Shown: piece by piece, positions 52,985 to 61,490 of the stretch
Layout of the letters: each line of letters opens with the position of its first letter
Position numbering within the stretch: position 1 is the first letter of the stretch
Assembly (NCBI GenBank): GCA_002403305.1
Contig: DHHM01000003.1
Location: 1-64,000, forward strand
Source: Bacteroidales bacterium UBA4772
Lineage (GTDB): Bacteria > Bacteroidota > Bacteroidia > Bacteroidales > VadinHA17
DNA length: 64,000 nucleotides
Direction of reading: 5' to 3'
Notes under the pieces: model-generated
Told to the model about the DNA's origin: nothing
Databases searched by the model: none
The model's input: the letters and a program-made list of their open reading frames with translations, nothing else
Position numbers and translations under genes: made by a program

Positions 52985-54067
52985 ATGAAAAAATATTGTC
53001 TGATACTGATCTCATTCCTTCTGCTCGCGATGACCTGCAGCTGTGAAAAAAATGAGCCGGTGGATGAGCCGGATACAATGACCATCGAATTCCTGGGTAA
53101 TACAATTAAAATGATCTATTGTCCCGGAGGCACCTACCTGACCAATGCTGACGACAGTGACCCCGATTTCGAGGACGGACCCGAAGTAACCGTTGATCCT
53201 TTCTGGATATCTGAAACAGAGGTTCCCAATGACCTGCTGGTAACAGTGTTAAAGGTTTGCAACGGCGTCATTGCCGTACCGGGGGCCATTTCCGGAGGCA
53301 CCTCCATTTTTGATACAGAGGAAAACACTGCTCATAACTACCTGTGCGAAGACTATGTAAAATGGGGCTGGCAACCCCTGATCTATATGGGCGGCTCACA
53401 GTTATACGGTCTTCATGATATTATTTTTAATGATGGATTTGACGTAAGGGGCGGACTCGACAATTACCCCTCCACCGACATCACATGGTATGGAGCAATT
53501 ATGGCATGTAACTGGTTGACATTTAACTATTCAGGCGCCAGCAGAGTTGTCTACTCCGGAATAGACACTGATGATGAATGGTGGGATGACGAGACTATAT
53601 GTGATTTTAATGAAAACGGGTTCAGGTTACCCACCAGTGCTGAGTGGGAGTGTGCCGCCCGCTGGCAGGGAGACAACAGCTCCGGTGAATGCTATGAATA
53701 TCCGGCCGGAAGCGGTCAGTACTGGACCCGCGGCGGATGCGCCAGCGGTGCTTCGGCATTAACCAGTGATGTCAATGCAACAGCCGCAGTGGCAGTTTAT
53801 GAATATGACAGCGACGGCTTCACCAACCCTGATGATATAGTCGAAGTAAAGGGTGACAGGAAACCCAACATCCTCGGACTGTACGATATGAGCGGAAACG
53901 TCTGGGAGTGGTGTTTTGATGATGCAGGCAGTTATCACCGCCTTATTAGAGGCGGAAGTGCCCAGAGCAAACATCATGATGTCCGTATCATCTCGACATG
54001 GGATTATCCGGCAGACGGCACCGCAAGTGACCTCGGATTCCGCCTGGTGATGAGCACAGACGATTAG
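52985..54067 (+). CDS. SUMF1-domain lipoprotein
   Basis: The 360-residue lipoprotein (MTCSC, Cys18 region) is mostly a SUMF1/formylglycine-generating-enzyme-like domain: PGGTYLTNADDS, EVPNDLLVTV, the C-terminal RLPTSAEWECAARW, GLYDMSGNVWEWCFDDAG, IRGGS and LGFRLVMS. Exported SUMF1 proteins without a known enzyme role are common in Bacteroidota. It is the last intact gene of the island; a broken DUF3137 gene adjoins. Confidence 0.85.
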   Translation: MKKYCLILISFLLLAMTCSCEKNEPVDEPDTMTIEFLGNTIKMIYCPGGTYLTNADDSDPDFEDGPEVTVDPFWISETEVPNDLLVTVLKVCNGVIAVPGAISGGTSIFDTEENTAHNYLCEDYVKWGWQPLIYMGGSQLYGLHDIIFNDGFDVRGGLDNYPSTDITWYGAIMACNWLTFNYSGASRVVYSGIDTDDEWWDDETICDFNENGFRLPTSAEWECAARWQGDNSSGECYEYPAGSGQYWTRGGCASGASALTSDVNATAAVAVYEYDSDGFTNPDDIVEVKGDRKPNILGLYDMSGNVWEWCFDDAGSYHRLIRGGSAQSKHHDVRIISTWDYPADGTASDLGFRLVMSTDD

Positions 54068-54078
54068 CTCTGCCCAAA

Positions 54079-54429
54079 ACTGACAATCCAGGCCGCGGTG
54101 AGCTCATCAGACTCGAAGACCCGAGGTTCGAGCGGGAGTTCTGCGTCTACGGCGATGACCAGGTAGAGGCAAGGTATATCCTTACCCCTGCGCTGATGGA
54201 ACGCATTCTGGCTTTCAAAAAGAAATGGAACACCAGGGTATACCTCTCATTCCTCGACTCCAAAGTCTATATCGCCATCAGCATGTACAAAAACCTCTTC
54301 GAGCTGCGCACCTTTAAGCCGGCAGCCGACTACCCCTTCCTCGAGGAGAGCATGCGGTTCCTTATACTCCTTACAGAGACAGTCGAAGACTTGAAGCGAA
54401 TCCCATTTATGCCTCAATCTCTCAGGTAA
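54079..54429 (+). pseudogene. truncated DUF3137-like gene
   Basis: The frame from about 54079 to 54429 encodes about 116 residues similar to the C terminus of DUF3137 proteins, with FVYGDD-like FCVYGDDQVEARYILTPALM and SKVYIAISMYKNLFE. The N-terminal half, including the membrane helices, is gone and no start codon precedes the similarity. The frame differs from that of the SUMF1 gene that ends at 54067. It is probably a remnant. Confidence 0.6.
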
Positions 54430-54695
54430 ATCACCAATCAGCCTCTTGCTGATTTTGATCAGGATTTCTTCAACCAGTTTATAGTCGCTTCCGTGTTGAA
54501 CCGGTATTTTGACTTCATCCCAGAGAAAGGGAAACTCACCGGAAGATTTTCGATTAACTGCTGCATGCCTGTACCTGGCTGGTCAGGCTGATTGGTCATG
54601 AAACATGTAAAGGCGCACACCGGTAGTACTTTTTCAATGCGGCTGATCCGTGAGTCTATTAACGACTCACGACAGCAAAATAAAGATAAACACCA

Positions 54696-56021
54696 TTAAG
54701 GATTTTGTTCTGTTATTATTCTGACCTCCACACGTCTTATAGGATCAGATTTATCCCCGGCTGCATAAAGCTCACCGAAATTCTGGCTCAGAATCTTCCT
54801 TGGTTCAATGCCTGATTCAGTGAGGAGGTTGGTGATGTAGTCTATTCTTTTCCCCGACAGGGTCCTGTTATACAGTGCTGAACCTGAGGCATCAGTAAAT
54901 GCAGAGACGTGAATCTCCCGTACTAATGAAGCCGGGATTTCCGATAAGGCAGATCTCAAACCGTCAACATTATTTGGGACAAATGAGTTTGCCTCGTAAT
55001 ATGCTGTAAATGTGATTGTATCACTGGACGTCAGCATCGCCCTGGTTTCTGACAGCAGCCGATGCAAATTTTGCAGTGAGTCAACCTTTATCTTTAATTC
55101 ACTTTCATAGGCATTACGCAGTGAGGCAATATTTCTCTCCAAAGCCTCATTTTTTAATGCCAAAGTGTCATCGTAAAGATATACCGTATCAACCCTGATT
55201 TGAGTCTTTTCATACCTGGGACCTAATGATTTCCTCAGAGATTCAACTGAATCTGAAACTGCCCCGATAAGATCGGTAAGCTCAAGAAACAGGCCGTCAG
55301 CTGAATCATCCTTAACTATTGTATCCGGTTTTGCATTGCCGATTCTTACGTATACAGTGTCAGTCACAATGATCACATGTCTTTCAGGTGTGTCTGGTAA
55401 TTCTGAGGACATCTCTCTGGTAGTCTGTCCGGCAATGATCTCCTGACGCGATTTTAACTCCGGCTCAGGAGATGGAACATATGCCTGTTTCTCCGGAATT
55501 ATCTGTTTAACCACGTGTACAGTGTCGGCCGCACTGCGTCTTAGAATGAGGTTTTCCAGACTGACCATACGGTAGTCAATGACCCTGAACTCATTTTTGA
55601 TGTTCCCGAGAAAAGCCGATAAGGTATCAACAAGCGAAAGGTTCTTGTCTTCAGCAAGATAGGAGCTGAGATCATGTACTACGATAGAATCGGCAATGTG
55701 TGGCTCCTTCAATAAGGTGAGATCACTATTCGTAGAATACCGGCCGGACTCAGCAGGAGGCTCTGAAACCTGTATCGCGGGAAGCACCATGCCGATTTCC
55801 GTCTCCGGTTCAGGAAAGGCAGTTTCCGAGACAGCCGGAAACTCCTGAATGGCACGGTCAAGAGTATCAACAGGCAGATGCAGGGGTTCCGTATAAGTTA
55901 CCCTGCTCCCGGGAGGCAGAAACAGATAACCCCCTGTTGGCTTGCGTACAGTACACGAACTTGTTGCCAGCAGTAAAACGATTATACTGGCAGCAGCTGC
56001 TATTTTTTTATGCCTGCCCAT
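54696..56021 (-). CDS. OmpA-family lipoprotein
   Basis: The 441-residue lipoprotein (LATSSC, Cys23) has a long coiled-coil-prone and low-complexity middle (about 60-330) and a C-terminal OmpA-like domain (about 335-441) with ISAFTDASGSALYNRTLSGKRI-like core HVSAFTDASGSALYN and RRVEVRI. The domain should bind peptidoglycan. Its start overlaps the 3' end of the upstream gene by 22 bases. Confidence 0.75.
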   Translation of the reverse strand: MGRHKKIAAAASIIVLLLATSSCTVRKPTGGYLFLPPGSRVTYTEPLHLPVDTLDRAIQEFPAVSETAFPEPETEIGMVLPAIQVSEPPAESGRYSTNSDLTLLKEPHIADSIVVHDLSSYLAEDKNLSLVDTLSAFLGNIKNEFRVIDYRMVSLENLILRRSAADTVHVVKQIIPEKQAYVPSPEPELKSRQEIIAGQTTREMSSELPDTPERHVIIVTDTVYVRIGNAKPDTIVKDDSADGLFLELTDLIGAVSDSVESLRKSLGPRYEKTQIRVDTVYLYDDTLALKNEALERNIASLRNAYESELKIKVDSLQNLHRLLSETRAMLTSSDTITFTAYYEANSFVPNNVDGLRSALSEIPASLVREIHVSAFTDASGSALYNRTLSGKRIDYITNLLTESGIEPRKILSQNFGELYAAGDKSDPIRRVEVRIITEQNP

Positions 56022-57163
56022 ACATTTAGTTCAAATGCCACACCGGCAGTTGGCAACACACTGATATTACTGAAATCCTGTATCCCCTTCTCTGCAAGAA
56101 TTAATGCCCCGGCATTTAACCTTAAGACCTTAAAAAACCTTAATCCCAGCCCGGCATAAACCGGCAGGTTAATGCCAGGTGTAATATATTCAGCACCGTT
56201 GGCATCCTTGACCGGATTGAGAAGAACTCCCAGAGAAAGACCGAATCCATCTATTGATTTTGACTTCGCCAGTATAGAGCTCTTATTTGAGAAAGGCAAT
56301 GTAACTCCAATCCCCGGAGTAAAATCCATATTGCTGACAGTAGTATTTGTTATATCTATGCTCTTGCTCCAGGCATACATTCCGACATTAACAGGTAAAG
56401 TGAAAACCTCTTTATCCGTTGATACTGATTTGACGTTTACTCTTCTGTCAAGCTGAACCAGCTCTGAGTTAATATACGGGATCACCTCAGATAACACTAC
56501 CTCAGAAAGGTCTTTCACTTTGTTATCAATTATTCCGGCTGCTATTGAATCCTTCTCAACGGCTCCTTGCTGATTCATCAGGGTGCCGAACTTATAGTCA
56601 CTGTACCTCTCCAGCTCCTCCAGGACGAGTGTGCTGAGTTCAGGCTTCCTGACCGAGTTCTTCGACCGGTAGTAGAGTAGAGCCTCGTCAATCAGTCCTG
56701 CCATATCCCTGTACACAGCCCTTGCTTTATTTATTTGAATTCTGCTCCCGTCATATGAGATATTGTTCCTTAAATAATATCCAATCCGGTCCTGAAGCTT
56801 ACCGATCAACTGCTCCTTTTGAAAATCCGACATTGCCATGTAGGTGTTGATCTCAAAATCATACTTGCTGTTGGAAATCAGGATTTCCGGAACCACTATG
56901 TCAAAACTTTCGGACACGTTCTTTCCATACCGGTTCCAGACAAATGAGTAAAGCTCTTTCCGGGAGTTTTCATTGCGTATTGTAATTTCAACGTACTCTA
57001 TCTCCTCGCTGATCTCTCCCCGGATAATGAATGGCTTGTCGAACGGTATGTCAGGATTGTTTCTGAAAGAGTTTGATTCAAAGTCTACTACCACAACTCT
57101 CTCTTGTCCGCTGACAACCATAAATGCAGAGAGCAATAAAAACATCAGGCCTGCCTTCTTCAT
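56000..57163 (-). CDS. exported protein of unknown function
   Basis: The 387-residue protein has a signal peptide (ending VVSGQ) and a body of mixed strands and helices. The final 150 residues show outer-membrane-protein-like strands with VGMYAWSKSIDI and AGLGLRFFKVLRLNAGALIL, perhaps a small beta-barrel. I do not recognise the family. It shares its unit with the OmpA-like lipoprotein, overlapping it, so the two are likely partners of an envelope complex. Confidence 0.55.
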   Translation of the reverse strand: MKKAGLMFLLLSAFMVVSGQERVVVVDFESNSFRNNPDIPFDKPFIIRGEISEEIEYVEITIRNENSRKELYSFVWNRYGKNVSESFDIVVPEILISNSKYDFEINTYMAMSDFQKEQLIGKLQDRIGYYLRNNISYDGSRIQINKARAVYRDMAGLIDEALLYYRSKNSVRKPELSTLVLEELERYSDYKFGTLMNQQGAVEKDSIAAGIIDNKVKDLSEVVLSEVIPYINSELVQLDRRVNVKSVSTDKEVFTLPVNVGMYAWSKSIDITNTTVSNMDFTPGIGVTLPFSNKSSILAKSKSIDGFGLSLGVLLNPVKDANGAEYITPGINLPVYAGLGLRFFKVLRLNAGALILAEKGIQDFSNISVLPTAGVAFELNVWAGIKK

Positions 57164-57291
57164 ATAAATGCTTTCTAAAATGTTAATTATCTGACTTTTG
57201 ACTTAAAAAACCTCCTTAATTCAATCTGAAGGCAAATCGGTAACCGGCCTGCAAATCTCCAATAAACCAGGCAAGCCATACTCTTGCTTCT

Positions 57292-57555
57292 TCAGTCACT
57301 GACTGTCGTCTGGTCAGGTTTCGTCTGATCCGGTAATTTTTTCTCAGCAGAATTTTTAAAAATTAACTTAAATGCCGAGACCACTATCCCTCCAGTGACC
57401 GCACCCAATGCATAAATCCCTAAAATCAACACGGCAACCGGCATCTCAATTCTCCATTTCAGGAACTTTATGATTGCCGTTTCAAAGTTCTGGGAAGCGA
57501 AAATAATAAGTACAACAACGATTAGTATCAGGATTATTTTCTTTATTGCTTTCAT
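57292..57555 (-). CDS. small membrane protein of the LapA/DUF1049 type
   Basis: The 87-residue protein (ATG at 57555, giving MKAIKKIILILIVVVLIIF) has two transmembrane helices joined by FETAIIKFLKWRIEMP, the layout of LapA-domain proteins (DUF1049). The hydrophilic C-terminal tail is charged. Role unknown. Confidence 0.65.
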   Translation of the reverse strand: MKAIKKIILILIVVVLIIFASQNFETAIIKFLKWRIEMPVAVLILGIYALGAVTGGIVVSAFKLIFKNSAEKKLPDQTKPDQTTVSD

Positions 57556-57581
57556 AGCAAAGGATTTAGGTTCATTAATTA

Positions 57582-57974
57582 TCACAAAAAAGTCCTGGAT
57601 ATCTCAGGTCCGGTCGGATAAGAAATCTCCGTATCCCTTTCAGCGGTAATAGAAACCTCATAGAAATCGAAGGGAACCAGGGACTCAAGAGTGGCAGATC
57701 TTGCATTCTTCTTGGTAAGCTGACCGACTTTTCTGTAACCATTACTCGTATTTATCCAGACGGTATAACAGTTGGCCGGGGGGTTGAGCCTGTCAGGGCT
57801 TGCCAGATTCCTGGCGTTCACAATGATCCTGTAATTGCTGTTTTTCTCCAGCTTTTTCTTAACTGTAATCTCCGCTGCCGGAACAATATCGGAAACCGGA
57901 AAATCGCTTGTCGTGGCACAGGCGCCAAGAAAAACCATTACAGCAAAAAGAAATATCAATTCGGGCTTTTTCAT
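57582..57974 (-). CDS. small lipoprotein of unknown function
   Basis: The 130-residue lipoprotein (LGAC, Cys19) has a beta-sandwich-like body with NYRIIVNARNLASPDR and TVWINTSNGYRKVGQL, as in small Ig-like or periplasmic binding domains. No family is recognised. It lies 26 bases upstream of the LapA-like gene, probably in one unit. Confidence 0.55.
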   Translation of the reverse strand: MKKPELIFLFAVMVFLGACATTSDFPVSDIVPAAEITVKKKLEKNSNYRIIVNARNLASPDRLNPPANCYTVWINTSNGYRKVGQLTKKNARSATLESLVPFDFYEVSITAERDTEISYPTGPEISRTFL

Positions 57975-58076
57975 TTTTTTCAGATTTATGACGCAAAGAT
58001 AAGTTCATTGATCAGAAACCGGAACCGCCTCAGGTCACTTAAACCCGGTTGAACATTAAAAACACCTGATCAAACA

Positions 58077-59087
58077 TCAACCAGATTTTAACCGTGCTGC
58101 CTGGCCCGGAGAAAGCCCGTACCTCTCCTTAAACCTCTTGCTGAACATTGATGTGCTTTCGTACCCGCACATCAATGAGATTTCCTTTATGCTTGCATTC
58201 CCCTCCTCAATAAGATGCCTGGCCTTCAGCAACCTTTCATCCCTTACTATTTCGGTAAACGTTTTCCCATACAGCTTCTTAAATCCCACCTTCAGCTTGG
58301 TCTCATTGGTGCCTGTGTTTCTTGCCAGCTCGGATAAGGTAATTGGCTGATGGAAATTCTTCCTGATGTATTCCCTCCCCATCTTTATGTACCTGACGTC
58401 GGCTTTTCTCAGAAGATCCCTGTCATACCCTTTTGTGTATTCCATCTGTAGTTGCTTGGTCTGCAGACATAGAAGCTCAAGAGCCTTGGACTCCTGGAAA
58501 AAGCGCCTGGTCAAACCCTGGTTCTCATCCGTTGATATCGCGTGAAAAGTATCCTGTATGTCATACGGCAGGTTGTTGTGATACAAGAAATTTTCTTCGT
58601 CGCTTTCATTATTAAGCATATTCTTCAACCTTGGAGGCAGGTTGTCAAGTTCATTCTTAAGATCAGCAGCAAATCTTTTAAAATCAATTTGTACAACAAT
58701 AATATCGAGGCCGTTCTGTGCAGGGAATACAAGCTCCTGAACATCATCGTTCTGAGTGGCTAATATTGAACCTGTGTCAACGGAAAGACGATATCTGAGG
58801 CTGCCGGCGACAGCATGAATTAGGCTCCCATCCATGACAAAAAAATATCTGAGCATCTTCTCCTGCTGATCCCTGAAATCCAACTTATAAAGAACAAATA
58901 AGTCAAAATGGAAATGAAATAAAATGAATCCTTCTCCAAAATCCCTGATCAAAACCCACCCTCTGCTTCTGTCATTGTCCAGTGTAATCTCATGCTCATG
59001 GCCCGACTGAACATGTGACCCTCCAAGGTGGGCCTTAATGTGTCTTTGCAAAGAATCTGCCGTTAACTTACCTGCGCTGATATTCAT
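58077..59087 (-). CDS. AraC-family transcriptional regulator
   Basis: The 336-residue protein has a C-terminal AraC helix-turn-helix pair (about 240-330): LSELARNTGTNETKLKVGFKKLYGKTFTEIV and SIKEISLMCGYESTSMFSKRFKERYGLSP, both helices intact. The N-terminal 200 residues match no effector domain I can name. It reads towards the left, away from the AT-rich region at 59.1-59.5 kb, where its own operator could be. Confidence 0.9.
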   Translation of the reverse strand: MNISAGKLTADSLQRHIKAHLGGSHVQSGHEHEITLDNDRSRGWVLIRDFGEGFILFHFHFDLFVLYKLDFRDQQEKMLRYFFVMDGSLIHAVAGSLRYRLSVDTGSILATQNDDVQELVFPAQNGLDIIVVQIDFKRFAADLKNELDNLPPRLKNMLNNESDEENFLYHNNLPYDIQDTFHAISTDENQGLTRRFFQESKALELLCLQTKQLQMEYTKGYDRDLLRKADVRYIKMGREYIRKNFHQPITLSELARNTGTNETKLKVGFKKLYGKTFTEIVRDERLLKARHLIEEGNASIKEISLMCGYESTSMFSKRFKERYGLSPGQAARLKSG

Positions 59088-59286
59088 ATGTTTATGACTT
59101 GCCCTAGACTAAAATATCTAAAAATCAAATAAAATTCAATACAGTCAAATATATGAAAATCCAGTGTAATGTCAGTTCATTCCGAATTCTGGTTTTAATC
59201 ATACCCCAAGGTAAAACCGGGACAAGGGTGTATGAAACCTCTGCACTGCAATAATGTTTATTTATGCAATCACTTTTTTATACATT

Positions 59287-59312
59287 TAACATATTTAAAC
59301 ATTTATATGTTA
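59287..59312. promoter_or_regulatory. 26-bp perfect palindrome, candidate operator
   Basis: The 8-base arms TAACATAT and ATATGTTA are exact inverted repeats around a 10-base spacer. It lies about 155 bases before the fasciclin start and about 200 bases before the AraC start. Candidate binders are the AraC regulator or the CarH-like MerR protein at 60108. Confidence 0.45.
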
Positions 59313-59325
59313 TAACACTGATTGT

Positions 59326-59338
59326 ATGTATTTTACAT
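59326..59338. promoter_or_regulatory. 13-bp palindrome
   Basis: ATGTA and TACAT flank a 3-base spacer. The TGTA/TACA half-sites are of the type used by CarH/LitR operators, which is suggestive only. Confidence 0.35.
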
Positions 59339-59467
59339 TTTCTTTTCGTGAGGTATTAAGTAGTTTGACAATATTTTTGTATATATTTTTATTTATCTAT
59401 TTGAACACCTCAATACCCATGAAGTTTTACAGACAAAATTTACAATAACTACTAAAACCTGAACATC

Positions 59468-59968
59468 ATGAAAAAGCAAACTTTTACTCTCGCAATGATC
59501 GCCCTGATGGGGATCTTTATATTTACGGGCTGCGAAAAAGAAGCAGAAGAAGAGATGAAACCCATATCTGACATGACAATAGCAGAATATGCTGTATCTG
59601 ACAACAACTTCTCGATTCTCGTAGAAGCTCTCTCCAACGCTGACCTGGTGAACGCACTTAACGGTGCCGGCAACTTCACGGTTTTTGCTCCGACGAACGC
59701 AGCATTTACCGCTCTCTTTAACGATCTTGGCGTAAGCGGCATAGCCGACCTCTCCAAAGAGGCTCTTACTCCCATTCTTCTCTACCATGTATTGGGTACC
59801 GAAGCCAAATCGTCCATGATCACTTCAGGATACTATAATACATTGAGTCCTGCCCAGGGCGGTTTCCTCAGCCTGAAAGTCGACGTTGCAGCAGGCGTAA
59901 AACTGAACAAGAACACCTCTGTGACAACAGCTGACGTTCAGGGATCCAACGGTGTGATCCACGATTGA
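59468..59968 (+). CDS. fasciclin-domain lipoprotein with a frameshifted C terminus
   Basis: The 166-residue lipoprotein (FTGC, Cys22) has one fasciclin (FAS1) domain, with NFTVFAPTNAAFTAL, LLYHVLGTEAKSS and the last motif GVIHD. FAS1 domains normally end VIHVIDNVLLP. Reading the bases after the stop in the next frame (59964 on) gives exactly IDNVLLP and a stop at 59985. So a two-base loss at 59963 has cut seven residues, by mutation or by sequencing error. Exported FAS1 lipoproteins bind surfaces or partner cells. A terminator follows. Confidence 0.85.
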   Translation: MKKQTFTLAMIALMGIFIFTGCEKEAEEEMKPISDMTIAEYAVSDNNFSILVEALSNADLVNALNGAGNFTVFAPTNAAFTALFNDLGVSGIADLSKEALTPILLYHVLGTEAKSSMITSGYYNTLSPAQGGFLSLKVDVAAGVKLNKNTSVTTADVQGSNGVIHD

Positions 59969-60014
59969 CAACGTTCTCCTGCCTTAAGGCATCAATATAT
60001 GATCCCTCAAAATC

Positions 60015-60048
60015 AAGCGACGCAAACTTATGAGTCGCTTTTTTGTTT
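60015..60048 (+). terminator. Rho-independent terminator after the fasciclin gene
   Basis: The stem aagcgac/gtcgctt (7 bp, loop of 12) is followed by a T-rich run (ttttttgttt). It separates the fasciclin gene from the CarH-like regulator. Confidence 0.75.
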
Positions 60049-60107
60049 AATAAACAGCCGCCAAATAAGTACAAAAGATTAATTTTAAACCTGGAATACT
60101 GGATATA

Positions 60108-60980
60108 ATGGGCCGTTACACAATTGCCGACCTTGAAAAGCTTACCGGGATCATGACGGGTACCATCCGGATCTGGGAACGACGGTACCGCATTATCAAG
60201 CCGCACCGCACCGATACCAACCGGAGATGGTATGATGATGATGACCTTAAGCGGATTATTAATATCTCCATCCTGTACCGCCACGGCATCAAAATTTCAA
60301 AGATCGCCGGACTCACGGGCCCGCAGATAGTTGAACAGGTCGCCATCCTGACAAAGGACACCAGTGACTCTGACACACAGATAGACTCTCTGATAGTAGG
60401 AATGGCCGGTTTCAATGAGAATGCCATTAATGATATTCTTCTCAAGTCAATAATTACCCGGGGATTTGAAGAGACTTTTGAGAATGTAGTGTTCCCGTTT
60501 CTCGGGAGGGTAGGCATAATGTGGCATACCGGCTCCGTAGACATCGGGGCAGAGCACTTTGTCTCAAACATCTTCAGGAAAAGGCTTATTGCTGCCATTG
60601 ACTCGCTGCCAAAGGTTGATAATCCGGACAGTAAAAGGATTATCTTATACCTCCCCGAGAATGAACTCCATGAGCTGGGGCTGCTCCTCTATACCTTCGC
60701 TGTCGTCAAAGCCGGACATAAAGCCGTTTACCTCGGACAGTCGACCCCGTTCAACACCCTGGCCGATGTGGCAGAACGCTGGCATGCGGATATTCTTATT
60801 ACAGGTACGCTTACCGGACTGCCTGTCGGGAGGCCGGAGGAGTACCTCACCAGGCTGAGCAGCGCCTTCAGCAGCAAAAAAATCATCGTATCCGGTGCAC
60901 TTGTCCCCGCCGCCTTGAAAAGAACATTCAGCAATGTCGTCGCGGTCACCTCCCTGAATGATCTGAAAAAACATCTTTAA
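60108..60980 (+). CDS. MerR-family B12-dependent regulator (CarH/LitR photoreceptor type)
   Basis: The 290-residue protein has a MerR helix-turn-helix (RIWERRYRIIKPHRTDTNRRWYDDDDLKRI), a B12-binding cap helix bundle and a cobalamin-binding Rossmann domain. The photoreceptor hallmark Trp-x9-Glu-His is present as Trp139...Glu149-His150, with His140 following Trp139 as in CarH. The B12 axial-ligand motif is ENELHELG (186-191), where His188 serves as ligand and Glu replaces the first Asp. It likely binds adenosylcobalamin and represses genes in the dark, often carotenoid or photoprotection genes. Candidate operators lie at 59.3 kb. Confidence 0.85.
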   Translation: MGRYTIADLEKLTGIMTGTIRIWERRYRIIKPHRTDTNRRWYDDDDLKRIINISILYRHGIKISKIAGLTGPQIVEQVAILTKDTSDSDTQIDSLIVGMAGFNENAINDILLKSIITRGFEETFENVVFPFLGRVGIMWHTGSVDIGAEHFVSNIFRKRLIAAIDSLPKVDNPDSKRIILYLPENELHELGLLLYTFAVVKAGHKAVYLGQSTPFNTLADVAERWHADILITGTLTGLPVGRPEEYLTRLSSAFSSKKIIVSGALVPAALKRTFSNVVAVTSLNDLKKHL

Positions 60981-60990
60981 TCCGATACAA

Positions 60991-61441
60991 ATGAAAAACG
61001 TAATTACGACTCTTTTGATCGCCTCACTGATATATTTAACGACCGGTTGTGATAGGCCCAGGACTTATGACCTCACCCAATGGCCGGCAGGGGTTATACC
61101 TGGCAGCCCTGCTGAAATACCAGGCCGATGACGGCATGTGGAGACAGGTCATAGATGACCCTGAGTTCCGGAAGGAGACCTCCTCCACCGCCATGTTCAC
61201 CTATGCCATGATAACCGGAGTGAAAAACGGTTGGCTCGATGAAAAAATATACGGTGCAGCGGCAAGAAAGGCCTGGCTCACCCTTGTGACATTCATCAAT
61301 GATGATGGCAACCTCACGGAGGTATGCTAAGGAACCGGTACAAGCAGCGACCGCAACCACTACGTCAATCGCCGCCGAATAACGGGAGACCTCCACGGTC
61401 AGGCCCCTGTGCTCTGGTGCGCTGCTGCACTCCTCAGGTAA
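60991..61441 (+). pseudogene. decayed unsaturated glucuronyl/rhamnogalacturonyl hydrolase (GH88/GH105)
   Basis: An ATG at 60991 starts a lipoprotein-type signal (MKNVITTLLIASLIYLTTGC) whose frame closes at 61131. From about 61090 a second frame encodes LLKYQADDGMW, KETSSTAMFTYAM and WLDEKIYGAAARKAWL, the C-terminal part of a GH88/GH105 enzyme. After EVC an in-frame TAA at 61328 interrupts it; beyond it GTGTSSDRNHYVN and ITGDLHGQAPVLWCAAALLR continue the same protein. Most of the catalytic barrel is missing. The gene has lost about two thirds of its length. Confidence 0.8.
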
Positions 61442-61490
61442 TTCTTTAAACACATCCCTCCTCCTTGACAGAATTGCTAACTTTGCCTTC

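Larger units (their letters stand above)
59088..59467. other. AT-rich intergenic region with palindromes and promoter-like boxes
   Basis: This 380-base region between the divergent AraC and fasciclin genes is far richer in A and T than its neighbours. It holds two palindromes (59287-59312 and 59326-59338) and promoter-like boxes near 59364-59379 (TTTG and TATTTTTG). It probably regulates one or both genes. Confidence 0.6.
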
